Shown here: positions 42,063 through 50,659 of the stretch, in pieces
Position numbering within the stretch: position 1 is the first letter of the stretch
How the letters are laid out: each line of letters opens with the position of its first letter
Source of the DNA: JBCCCJ01 sp039029315
GTDB lineage: Bacteria; Bacteroidota; Bacteroidia; J057
DNA length: 64,000 bases
NCBI GenBank assembly: GCA_039029315.1
Contig: JBCCGK010000032.1
Span: 1-64,000, forward strand
Reading direction: 5' to 3'
Notes under the pieces: generated by a model
Databases searched by the model: none
The model's input: the letters and a program-made list of their open reading frames with translations, nothing else
Told to the model about the DNA's origin: nothing
Position numbers and translations under genes: made by a program

Positions 42063-43025
42063 TTATTTCTTCAACCCAATTTCCTCCAGACGCTCATTCA
42101 AATATTCTCCTGCTGTCATGTCCGAATACATTTTGGGATGGCTGTCGTCAATACAATTCTCCAGACACGTCAGATCCATATCAGACCTCGGATGGAGGAA
42201 AAATGGGACCGAATAGCGCGGCTCATGCATACGTTCACGAGGAGGATTGACCACGCGATGGGTGGTGGATTTCAAGCGATTATTGGTCAGTCGCTGCAAC
42301 ATATCCCCCACATTGATGACGATCTCATGCGGCTTGGGACTCACAGCAATCCACTTGCCTTCTGTGTTCATTACCTGCAATCCTTCTGCACTCGCTCCAA
42401 TCAGCAGGGTGATCAGGTTGATGTCCTCATGCTCCGCTGCACGCACGGCTCCTTCGGGCACTTCATCTGGCCGATCAATTGGAAAATAATGGATAGGCCG
42501 TAAAATGCTGTTGCCATTGTGAACCTTTGCATCGAAATAGTCAACATCCAGGTCCAAATAATCAGCAATCGCACGAAGGAGATGTTTGCCAGAAAATTCC
42601 AAAGATTGATAGAGGGCGACTCCAAATTTGCCCAAATCAGGCACCTCTCCAGGAAACACATTGTCATAATACTCCTTCTTGATCGGGTCATTGTCTTCCA
42701 CGATTTGGCCGATATGGTAGAACTCTTTCAAGTCCCCTACATTGTGATTTTTGGCATGCTCCCTTCCTTTGGAAATATAGCCGCGCTGCCCAGCCATCGT
42801 CGGATCTTCATATTTGCGTTTGATGGCATCTTCCAGGGAAAAGAACCGCATAAAACTCGCATAGGCCCTCTCAATCAAGTCGGCGGGCACACCGTGATTC
42901 GCCACAATGGCAAAGCCAATATCGGAAAAGGAATCTCCCAGAGATTTGACGAAAGCAGCTTTCTTTGCTTCATCTCCCTGGAGGTAATCATTGAGATCTA
43001 CTGTGGGGATATGATTTAGGCTCAT
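42063..43025 (-). CDS. Isopenicillin N synthase-like 2OG-Fe(II) oxygenase
   Basis: 320 residues of the non-haem iron, 2-oxoglutarate-dependent dioxygenase family. DIOX_N part (1-110): IPTVDLNDYLQGD, GFAIVANHGV. Catalytic domain: iron ligands AEHEDIN (His199, Asp201) and STTHRVVNPP (His256), with the 2-oxoglutarate Arg in EPRYSVPFF (Arg270). All are intact. Substrate unknown; many bacterial members are annotated only as oxygenases. Convergent with the DnaJ-like gene. Confidence 0.92.
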   Translation of the reverse strand: MSLNHIPTVDLNDYLQGDEAKKAAFVKSLGDSFSDIGFAIVANHGVPADLIERAYASFMRFFSLEDAIKRKYEDPTMAGQRGYISKGREHAKNHNVGDLKEFYHIGQIVEDNDPIKKEYYDNVFPGEVPDLGKFGVALYQSLEFSGKHLLRAIADYLDLDVDYFDAKVHNGNSILRPIHYFPIDRPDEVPEGAVRAAEHEDINLITLLIGASAEGLQVMNTEGKWIAVSPKPHEIVINVGDMLQRLTNNRLKSTTHRVVNPPRERMHEPRYSVPFFLHPRSDMDLTCLENCIDDSHPKMYSDMTAGEYLNERLEEIGLKK

Positions 43026-43163
43026 GAGGGTATCGTTTTTTTCTGATAAACAAATTTTCTAGTTTTTTCAAAATAAGAAAAATCCACCCACTCCAGCAAA
43101 ACAAAACCCCAGCAAGATCATTGCCAGGGGTACACTTACCTTACCGAAAAAAATAAAACTGAT

Positions 43164-43742
43164 TTACCAAATGACAGTTTCCAGCACATTATCGTGGACC
43201 GAAGCCCCACCTGAAGCGCATCCACTACAGCCACATCCGGTACAACTGACACAATCGCAATTGTCTTCATTGGCACAGAAATAGTCCTTGCCGGATTGGA
43301 AACGGCAGTCATCATCTGCATTTGCTTTCAGGGTTTCAAAAATTTTGATCACATCCGCCTGAACTGGAAACGTATTTTGAGCACTTACATGGACAAAGAT
43401 CATAAAGACTGATCCCTTCTTACCAGTGCTTCGATAGCTGGCATTCGATACCTGAAACACCTTGACTTTGTCGGAACTCAGATTTCTCCCATGGCGCAGA
43501 TATTCACGAATGTTGTTTTTGGCAGCTGGTGATATTGCAGCACTCTCCATCCAGGCTTTCAGGGCCTTCATGGAAGAAGGGCGAACCTGCTGGGCACTTA
43601 CTTGGTGGATATAGGTTCCAAACGCCTCATTGGTGTAGTTGGCAAGGGCTTGTTTCTTATTTGGTTGAGCGGTTGATACTTGAAACCCACCTGTCATTGT
43701 CAAGACGATGATCCCGAAAACACGTAGCACATACTTTGTCAT
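43164..43742 (-). CDS. Secreted protein with Cys-rich C-terminus
   Basis: 192 residues, not recognised. N-terminal signal (1-25). About residues 26-145 are mixed helical and strand sequence with no Cys; the last 50 residues (about 143-192) hold eleven Cys in a tight pattern, including NCDCVSCTGCGCSGCASGG, with no homologue I can name. This could be a metal-binding or disulphide-knot tail, or a modified-peptide-like tail. Preceded by a perfect inverted repeat 33 bp upstream of its ATG. Stands alone between an oxygenase and a T9SS protein, both on the same strand. Confidence 0.6.
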   Translation of the reverse strand: MTKYVLRVFGIIVLTMTGGFQVSTAQPNKKQALANYTNEAFGTYIHQVSAQQVRPSSMKALKAWMESAAISPAAKNNIREYLRHGRNLSSDKVKVFQVSNASYRSTGKKGSVFMIFVHVSAQNTFPVQADVIKIFETLKANADDDCRFQSGKDYFCANEDNCDCVSCTGCGCSGCASGGASVHDNVLETVIW

Positions 43743-43774
43743 TGTTAAGCGAATTAATTGGGTTGAACGTGAAT

Positions 43775-43791
43775 GTGTAAAATGATTACAC
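43775..43791. promoter_or_regulatory. Operator-like perfect inverted repeat
   Basis: GTGTAA-AATGA-TTACAC: perfect 6-bp arms with a 5-bp spacer, 33 bp upstream of the Cys-rich gene start (43742) on the minus strand. Position and symmetry suit a dimeric regulator site. The protein that binds it cannot be named from the sequence. Confidence 0.35.
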
Positions 43792-43829
43792 CAATGGGTT
43801 CATCGGCTGTCTCAAAAGGTAACCAGCCC

Positions 43830-43857
43830 CACCCCAATAATTCTCTTAATTGGGGTG
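43830..43857 (-). terminator. Hairpin after the T9SS protein gene
   Basis: CACCCCAAT (43830-43838) and ATTGGGGTG (43849-43857) are perfect 9-bp arms with a 10-bp loop, 40 bp past the stop of the gene ending at 43898. There is no T-run directly after it on the minus strand, so factor-independent termination is uncertain. Confidence 0.4.
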
Positions 43858-43897
43858 AATGGATTCCTTTTCAGCAATGGAATTGATTCCTACTTGT

Positions 43898-45559
43898 TTA
43901 CTTTTTTTGAAATTTGTTCTGCGCAAGAATCTGATCATTCTGCACAAGGGATAGGGAGTAAGTTCCTGCCTCCAGATGTCTCACATCAAGTTCCCAATGA
44001 TTTTCTCCCACACGCGATTCGACTGGATATCTGACCGGACTTCGCATCCATACACCAAGTCTCCTGATTTCCAGGAAGGCAGCACCCTCCACCCTCAGAG
44101 CAGACCGAACATCCAGCCACTCATGATCTTGCACAGGATTGGGGGAAATCGTCATAGATTGTGCTTGCCGAAGGCTCTCATCCCCTGGATTGTAGTAAGT
44201 AATACCGCTGCACTCCACATTCTCATTTGGGGGAAACGGCCATGCAGTAGTTGGAATTGAAAAATAATACAGTGGCCTTGCTTCAATATTGGTATACAAA
44301 TCTCTCACATTCATCTGAAAACTACTGCTTGAAAACAAAGATGGGTCTACCGGACACACAGAAGTAGCATCTGGTGTCATTTGGCTTAGGCGCATCCTGG
44401 TATACGCAGGGAAACACATATCGCTGATGATTCGGACTTCGTTCCCACTGGAAGAAATAGAGGCTGATGGAACCCCAAATGTACAGCCTCCATCTTGGAT
44501 ATGTTGCTGATACACAGGATCAAAATTGCTGTCGAATTTGGCCAGATTTACCCCTTCCTGACCAGAAAAGTATAAAGCTTCTCCTGCAAGATAAAAGGCA
44601 TTACCCGCTCTATGCATATCGTTGAGATAGAGGATATTGTAATGCTTATTCCACAGCAGTTGTCCACTGGCATCTGTCTTGAGGATGCAAATTGGCCCAC
44701 TATCATGAACAATGGACTGCCCTACGATATACAAGCTTCCATCAGTATTTTCATGCAAAAACTGTCCCGATGTCGCCAGACTCAAAGACGGGAATTCATA
44801 CAACTTTCCCCAAAATGGATTTCCGGTACTGACATGAATCTTGGCCAGCATAGGGACAGGACGCTGATTGTCTTCCTGAATAGAGCCTGTAATCAACAGA
44901 TGTCCATCCTGCGATTGGATGATGCTATTGGCTCTTGCTTCAACCAATGAAAACTTATTGGGATTCGCTATATGTTGAATCTTGGCTTCATAGGTCTTTC
45001 GCCAATTCAAACTTCCACTGATGTTTCCCTGAATAATGGTAAATGCGTGATAGGGTCCATTGATTTGCCTCCCATAAATCGCAAAAGATTCTGTCGCCTG
45101 GTCCCACACAAAATCAGAGGCTTCCACATCAAAATCATCATCTGGAAAATAGTGGGTACTGACCAGCGTTCCATTGGTTTGTACCTCTGTGAGAAAGGGA
45201 GATATATTGGACTGCAATCCTCCGATCACCGCAATATTCGCATTGCCGAGAATCAGGTAGCCCCCTGAGATTTCTTCCACTTTGAGGACTGTCTCATCTG
45301 CGCCCAAATCAAATCTTTGCGCCCAGGCCAGTTGGTCATTGTCGTCATATTTGAACAAAAAATAATCTAACTGATTCTCAACATTATTTACTCTACCGAG
45401 AATGAGATATCCTTGATCCTGGGTGCGAATGAGATCGACCTGCGTAATTTCTTCAGAAGGAATTTCCAATCTTTTCTGGAAGGTGAGAACATTGGGGGAG
45501 GTTTGGGCCAATGATACATGGAACAAACACATGAGGAGGAGAAAGAAAAGTTGTTTCAT
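43898..45559 (-). CDS. T9SS-exported protein with propeller-like repeats
   Basis: 553 residues. Signal peptide 1-18 (MKQLFFLLLMCLFHVSLAQ), a body with repeated YLILG(R/N) and LLITGSIQ-type strands that suggests a beta-propeller, two Cys-containing loops, and a C-terminal domain from MTISPNPVQDHEWLDV with GTYSLSLVQNDQ near the end, the usual T9SS sorting signature. No catalytic motif seen. A perfect palindrome ATCTAC-GATT-GTAGAT lies 30 bp upstream of its ATG (45589-45604). Confidence 0.82.
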   Translation of the reverse strand: MKQLFFLLLMCLFHVSLAQTSPNVLTFQKRLEIPSEEITQVDLIRTQDQGYLILGRVNNVENQLDYFLFKYDDNDQLAWAQRFDLGADETVLKVEEISGGYLILGNANIAVIGGLQSNISPFLTEVQTNGTLVSTHYFPDDDFDVEASDFVWDQATESFAIYGRQINGPYHAFTIIQGNISGSLNWRKTYEAKIQHIANPNKFSLVEARANSIIQSQDGHLLITGSIQEDNQRPVPMLAKIHVSTGNPFWGKLYEFPSLSLATSGQFLHENTDGSLYIVGQSIVHDSGPICILKTDASGQLLWNKHYNILYLNDMHRAGNAFYLAGEALYFSGQEGVNLAKFDSNFDPVYQQHIQDGGCTFGVPSASISSSGNEVRIISDMCFPAYTRMRLSQMTPDATSVCPVDPSLFSSSSFQMNVRDLYTNIEARPLYYFSIPTTAWPFPPNENVECSGITYYNPGDESLRQAQSMTISPNPVQDHEWLDVRSALRVEGAAFLEIRRLGVWMRSPVRYPVESRVGENHWELDVRHLEAGTYSLSLVQNDQILAQNKFQKK

Positions 45560-45708
45560 GATTATGTGTAATAGAAAGTAACTAGAGAATCTACGATTGT
45601 AGATCCATACATTCTATTAGTCTGCAAAACATGAAAAAAGTCCTTCACAAAGAAGGGATATATAGGTTCAATACTGAAGGATATCTCACTCACTATCACA
45701 AATCTAAG

Positions 45709-45867
45709 AGACTGTTTCGAGATCTGTGCGGAGAATGTTTATGGTGTATTTTTTTCTCAGACAAGGCTCTTTTTTGTTCTTATAGTGGTGCTATGGGAAC
45801 AAAAAAAGCTGCAGAATGAGGAAAAAAGACGCATATAAAAAATAAGCGATAGCTTTTCAAACAGTCT
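45709..45867 (+). mobile_element. MITE-like element, copy 4 (159 bp), with CTAAG duplication
   Basis: Same length and orientation as copy 1: AGACTGTTTCGAGATCTGT left end, GCTTTTCAAACAGTCT right end, and a central hairpin TTTTTTGTTCTTATAG...CTATGGGAACAAAAAA (two mismatches). CTAAG flanks it exactly on both sides (45704-45708 and 45868-45872). Occupies half of the 324-bp gap between two minus-strand genes. The rest of the gap shows nothing else apart from the palindrome at 45589-45604. Confidence 0.85.
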
Positions 45868-45883
45868 CTAAGGCACGTCTCTC

Positions 45884-46492
45884 CTAATAGATGGTCAAAC
45901 TAAGCACGAAAGGAGCCCCTAATTGCAGGTCAATATGGGATAAGAGAGATTCAAGTTTGGGCCTGGCCTGTGCATGGTGCATCAAATATTGCGTGGCATC
46001 AAACAAGAGCAAAAACCCACCTTGCAGAATCAGGGATTGCCCATAGCCTTTGAGTCGTTCGGGTTTGTTGTTAGCGTTTTTGGATCGCTCAATCAGATAT
46101 CCTCCTGCTGTAAGGTAGGTGAAGTTGAGGGCGAGATTGAAGAGAAGAATTCGTTCCAGCTTGTCCTGTTGCTGAATAGATTCCCACATATCCAAGGCGG
46201 CGGGGTCAGTCGTATAGGCAGCATACAGTCCTCCCCCTGCCAGACCAAGATTGACCAGATTCCAGAACATATTCATTTCGTGGAAATACTTGTTTGTTCC
46301 TGTCGTTTGGCTTCTCATCACCCCGCCAAGGGCGATATTTCCCACCGCCCAGCCTCCCAGCACATACATATTGATCTTGTTAAGCTGAAGCCTGTTGGTG
46401 TTCAACTCCAATAAGAGACTGTCCTGTGCCTGAATCACTTGGAAGGCCCCGAAGAACAAAAGAAACAGAAATACAATTGTATGCTTGTTCAT
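45884..46492 (-). CDS. Membrane protein, DUF6992-like
   Basis: 202 residues from ATG 46492 (MNKHTIVFLFLLFFGAFQ as signal or first TM); the frame extends 171 bp further up but with no membrane or family logic. Further hydrophobic stretches: MYVLGGWAVGNIALGGVM, MFWNLVNLGLAGGGLYAAY and a C-terminal pair. NRLQLNKINMYVLGGWAVGN with KYFHEMNMFWNLVNLGLAG resembles DUF6992 membrane proteins as I recall them. Function unknown. Divergent from the plus-strand operon at 46728. Confidence 0.7.
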   Translation of the reverse strand: MNKHTIVFLFLLFFGAFQVIQAQDSLLLELNTNRLQLNKINMYVLGGWAVGNIALGGVMRSQTTGTNKYFHEMNMFWNLVNLGLAGGGLYAAYTTDPAALDMWESIQQQDKLERILLFNLALNFTYLTAGGYLIERSKNANNKPERLKGYGQSLILQGGFLLLFDATQYLMHHAQARPKLESLLSHIDLQLGAPFVLSLTIY

Positions 46493-46727
46493 GCCTGATC
46501 TGTAAGAAGAAATAGGAAAAGCGCCTGGCCTCCAAACTAACAAATAGTCCTCAATGTTTTGGTAAGCCCTGGAATTTATGGCATAGTCTCCCTTCCCACT
46601 GAACCTAATCGCTTCAATAATCCTCTGCAACCAGTTATGGGCTGCGGGGCGACCTTTGCTCATTGGCTCTTCCCTTCAGCCTGGTGGATTGCTAGCTTTA
46701 GGCAACTGTCCATGAAAAGACGATCTC

Positions 46728-49166
46728 ATGAAAACACAAGTCATTTTTTGGGGATTTTGGCTAATCATCTATGGTTCAGCATATTGCCAGGTAGAGCTTC
46801 GACTATTGAACTCTCCTAGCACGCCTGTGAATCTGGAATCGATGATGAATGTGGAAGTACATCAGATATCCGCTGTCAAGATTCCGGTTTTTTTCACGAT
46901 TGAGATCCTCGCCAAAGATGGCCAACATTTATATGAAGGAAAATCCGCCCTTTTCCCAATTGGAACAGGAACACATACATTTCGGCCAGGAGATATCGCC
47001 CTTCTTCATTCCATTCAGCCGGAAAACCCCCTGGAAGGTGAATATGTTCTCTGTATCAGCATGCTGACACAGAGGAATGATCAAGTCCTGGCTCAAATCT
47101 GTCAGAATCAATTATTCACTTCTTTTTCTCCCTCAGATGACCAAGTTGCTGCTTCCAAGAAGCAGCAATTGGTTTCCTTTTCCGGCACGATGCGCCTGAC
47201 AGCTCAACTGTCTAATCAATATTTTCCGTTCCAGGAGGTATCGCCTTCCTATCTCCGATGGGAAGTGAGTCCTACCTTGACTGTCAAGCAGATCCCCCTG
47301 CAAGCCAGATTGTTTCTCTCTACAGAAAAAAACAGCTTTCGGTATGATTTGAATACAGTGAGTCTCAATCTGGATCGGCAACAGTTGCAGAACAACCTGC
47401 AGCAAATGGCAAGTGCCAAGCTTCGAGAGGAAGCACGCAAAAGAGCAGCAGGTCTACCCTTTGATGCCTCTCTTCTTCAGCAAGTAGAGAACCTCAAACA
47501 GCTACGGAGGGAAGAAATCCGTCAGCGAATGGGACACTTGCCCAATTTGTCTGAAGATGAGATCCTTCAATCAGTTCAGCAACTCCATCGGATAGAGGAA
47601 ATCCTCGATCACCCAGCCTTCGACAAGGTCGATCAATCCTGGCAATCCTGGGAAAAGAGAATCCCGACACTTTCCCCCGAATCTGCCAAGAGGGTGAAAG
47701 ATTCCTTATGCCTAACAGATCCTGAGGCATGCAAAGCCTTCCATCAATTGATGAGTCAAAAAGAAGAACTCGACAAACTCAGATCCAGAAAAGATTCTCT
47801 GATGGCTATTCAGGTGTATGAACAAAGCTATCGAGAAGAACTTCATGCACTCAAACAACTGAAAACGGATCAGGGATTCCTTCAGGACCCCAGGAATTTG
47901 CAGCAATTGCCCATCCTGGGGAAAGCACAAAAATGGCTCTCCCAGCTAGAAACGTTGAGCATAGGCACAAGCTTTCCGCAATACTCTTCCTTTCTGATGG
48001 AAGGCATCTCCGTGAACGGGGTGGATGTAGCTGCAAGACCGGGCAAGTTTTTTCTCGCATTCACAGGCGGAGAACTAGGACGGAGTTTTTTGCCCCTCGA
48101 CACCTTGTTCCCCCAACCTTCTGGACGAATATTTGGCAGCAGAATGGGCGTTGGCCGGAAGCAAGGGAATTTCTTGCATGTGTCTTTGTTGAATTATCAA
48201 TCCGATACAGTGTCAGCTCTCACACCTCAGGTCCCCTGGGTGTATGGAATAGAAGGCCAGGTCTTTTTGGCGAGAAAAAAATGGCGGCTTCAGGGAGAAT
48301 GGGCACAATCAGCCGGGACCACAACTTCGGATGCCTGGAAAGTAGAAGCAGAAGGGAAGATGTTTGAGGGGAAGACAAGTCTCCATGCGCATTACCAGAA
48401 AGTGATGCCAGACTATTTTTCACCTGGGGCCCCTCTCCTACTGACCGATCAGGAACGAGCAGAATTTCGACTGGATCAACAGCTTCTCAAAGGAAAAATG
48501 ATCCTCTCAGGATACTATCGCAAGTTTCAGGATGTCCCATTTCTCTACAAGCTCTCTCAAAGCACGGTGCAATCTGCCGGGGGAAGAATTCTGCTCAACC
48601 TGCCCAAGTTGCCGACTTTGCAGGTGGATGTTGCCCCATTCTTCCAACAGAATCACACACAGGATAGCTTACTGTCTCGAAATTATCAAGCATTGCTCTC
48701 CGCACAAATCGGTCATGCCTACAAGCTCGGAAGTCTGACAGGCAATACCCGACTGATGTATTCGCAACAAATTGGCGAAGGCTCGGTCGAAGGCACGGAG
48801 TATCGATCGAGCATGTTCACCTTCAGTCAACTGTTGAGTATTCGCAACGCGCTTAACCTTCAAGCCTCGGCGACCTATCTACAGGCAGACTACTCTCTCG
48901 ATTATAATGAAACACTCTCTGTAGATGCATCTGCCAATGTCAGTCTTTTCAGGAAATGGAACATGGGAATGGGCGCTACTCTGCTACATGAAGCAGGAGA
49001 CAATGGCCTGTACAGACGTGGACTCTATGCCTACAGCATGCTACCGATCTGGAAACAGCTCAGTTGTGATCTCAGGCTCGAACGAAGTCAATACAAAAAT
49101 TTTGGACCTGAGCAACTCAATCGCAATGAATACCTCTTCCGGTTTGGCCTGAATTATATATGGTAA
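46728..49166 (+). CDS. Outer-membrane beta-barrel protein of the RHS-related gene block
   Basis: 812 residues. Signal peptide 1-20, an N-terminal Ig-like/beta-sandwich region (about 20-140), a helical/coiled-coil stretch rich in Gln/Leu/Glu (about 215-400, e.g. QQLQNNLQQMASAKLREEAR), and a C-terminal half (about 415-812) of alternating strands that ends in Trp (LNYIW), the classic last-strand signature of outer-membrane barrels. It is the first gene of the plus-strand block that leads to two giant RHS-like proteins, so it may be their translocation or anchoring channel (inference). No plug or TonB box seen. Confidence 0.72.
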   Translation: MKTQVIFWGFWLIIYGSAYCQVELRLLNSPSTPVNLESMMNVEVHQISAVKIPVFFTIEILAKDGQHLYEGKSALFPIGTGTHTFRPGDIALLHSIQPENPLEGEYVLCISMLTQRNDQVLAQICQNQLFTSFSPSDDQVAASKKQQLVSFSGTMRLTAQLSNQYFPFQEVSPSYLRWEVSPTLTVKQIPLQARLFLSTEKNSFRYDLNTVSLNLDRQQLQNNLQQMASAKLREEARKRAAGLPFDASLLQQVENLKQLRREEIRQRMGHLPNLSEDEILQSVQQLHRIEEILDHPAFDKVDQSWQSWEKRIPTLSPESAKRVKDSLCLTDPEACKAFHQLMSQKEELDKLRSRKDSLMAIQVYEQSYREELHALKQLKTDQGFLQDPRNLQQLPILGKAQKWLSQLETLSIGTSFPQYSSFLMEGISVNGVDVAARPGKFFLAFTGGELGRSFLPLDTLFPQPSGRIFGSRMGVGRKQGNFLHVSLLNYQSDTVSALTPQVPWVYGIEGQVFLARKKWRLQGEWAQSAGTTTSDAWKVEAEGKMFEGKTSLHAHYQKVMPDYFSPGAPLLLTDQERAEFRLDQQLLKGKMILSGYYRKFQDVPFLYKLSQSTVQSAGGRILLNLPKLPTLQVDVAPFFQQNHTQDSLLSRNYQALLSAQIGHAYKLGSLTGNTRLMYSQQIGEGSVEGTEYRSSMFTFSQLLSIRNALNLQASATYLQADYSLDYNETLSVDASANVSLFRKWNMGMGATLLHEAGDNGLYRRGLYAYSMLPIWKQLSCDLRLERSQYKNFGPEQLNRNEYLFRFGLNYIW

Positions 49167-49203
49167 CACACAATCATCAATTGAATCAATACAATACAGC
49201 AAA

Positions 49204-50652
49204 ATGATAAGACAACAACACCTTCAGCTAAGTTTGGGAGGGATGCTTCTGCTTCTCCTCTTCCAAACGCACCTGTTTGCGCGATCTTCTGCTTTTAAGC
49301 CGATTGCACAACCGCTTGCCTCTGCCTCCAATGTGGAAGAACTCAGCGATTTGATTGGGGAACATCCTTCTCTCGTTCCACCTATTGCCTGGAGTTTTGA
49401 GCGAGAGATTGCCGGTGTACTCACTTTCTCTCAAACAAGCCAGTTCTCCGGTCTTGTTGTGATTAATTGGGGAGACAATGAAGTGGAAGCTTTTCAGGTT
49501 AATGCAGGTCTTAACCAGACCTTTGTGCATGACTATGATCTGTCCGGGCTTTCAGGTCCATTCACTGTAGAAGTCAGGGCCTGTGCGGATGATATTACGC
49601 GGATCACTGCCAATTTTCAGGAGTTAATAGGAGTAAATGTGAGTGGACTAAGCAGTCTGCTTCGCGCCTACCTGAACAACAATAAAATTAATGGGACGGT
49701 GGATTTTGGAAATTGTCCAAATATGGAACTAATCAGTCTTCAATACAATGAAGATCCTGTCAATGCAAATAATATCAATTTGATCGTCAACAATACGGAA
49801 AATTTACAGGCTTATAAGGCCGCTTTGGGACCTGACCTGATCTTAACCACAGCTACTTCTCTCAAATATGTCAACATATGGTCTAACCAGGTTCAGAATT
49901 TCACATTGCCAACAAGTGCTCCCGATCTCAAAGACCTCAGGTTTGATGCCAATCAAGTTGACCATGACCTTGACTTTTCCAATTTCTCTGATCTGGAAAC
50001 CATTAAAGGGCAGGGAAATGATATCACCGAAGTTAACCTAAGCGGACTCACAAAACTCAAAGTAGTAAATTTGCGCGGAAACAGGATTCGAAACGATGTG
50101 GATTTGAGCGGGAGTCAAGACCTCAACAGCGTGGATGTCGCCTACAATCAGGATTCCAATGTCCCTGGCAATTTGAACTTACTCATCAAAGACTGTAAAA
50201 CGATTGTTGCATATAAGGCCGCAATCGCTGGAACAATAGATCTAAAAGATGCGAATTCTCTGGAATATTTCAATATCTGGGCCAATCAATGTACAAATGT
50301 AGTGATGCCCAACAGCCCAGTGAACCTAACTACTTTCCGAGCTGATGCCAATCAATTAACTAATACGCTTGATTTTTCAGCTTGCACCAGCATAACGAAT
50401 ATCAAGTGTGACGGGAATCAATTGAACCAGGTAATACTTCCAAGTCTGGCTTCGAGTGTATTGTTTACCGATCTCAATTTGAGCTCCAACCAACTGACAA
50501 ATATAGATGCAATTGGGACAATGGTCCTGACCTATACCCCAACAGGAGGGACCATTTTGTTACAAGGAGGAGGCAATGCTTCCCTGACTCAATCCATAAA
50601 AGATGATTTGACGATTAATACGACACCTCCATGGGTTGTCCAAAGCAACTAA
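49204..50652 (+). CDS. Secreted leucine-rich-repeat protein
   Basis: 482 residues. Signal peptide about 1-26; a PKD-like domain (about 60-120: VVINWGDNEVEAFQV...FVHDYDLSG); then irregular LRRs (about 135-450) of the short bacterial type (LKVVNLRGNRIRNDVDLSG). Two super-repeats of about 105 residues are visible, sharing YKAA(L/I), (S/A)NQ and FDANQ/ADANQ blocks (about 180-285 and 316-420). Such LRRs are protein- or glycan-binding surfaces. It ends without a T9SS sorting domain, 37 bp after the barrel gene. Confidence 0.82.
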   Translation: MIRQQHLQLSLGGMLLLLLFQTHLFARSSAFKPIAQPLASASNVEELSDLIGEHPSLVPPIAWSFEREIAGVLTFSQTSQFSGLVVINWGDNEVEAFQVNAGLNQTFVHDYDLSGLSGPFTVEVRACADDITRITANFQELIGVNVSGLSSLLRAYLNNNKINGTVDFGNCPNMELISLQYNEDPVNANNINLIVNNTENLQAYKAALGPDLILTTATSLKYVNIWSNQVQNFTLPTSAPDLKDLRFDANQVDHDLDFSNFSDLETIKGQGNDITEVNLSGLTKLKVVNLRGNRIRNDVDLSGSQDLNSVDVAYNQDSNVPGNLNLLIKDCKTIVAYKAAIAGTIDLKDANSLEYFNIWANQCTNVVMPNSPVNLTTFRADANQLTNTLDFSACTSITNIKCDGNQLNQVILPSLASSVLFTDLNLSSNQLTNIDAIGTMVLTYTPTGGTILLQGGGNASLTQSIKDDLTINTTPPWVVQSN

Positions 50653-50659
50653 TACTGCT

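Noticed and set aside
45631..45819. Small plus-strand open frame across the fourth mobile element
   Set aside because: It runs through the inverted ends and hairpin of a repeated non-coding element, and the other copies do not keep the frame.
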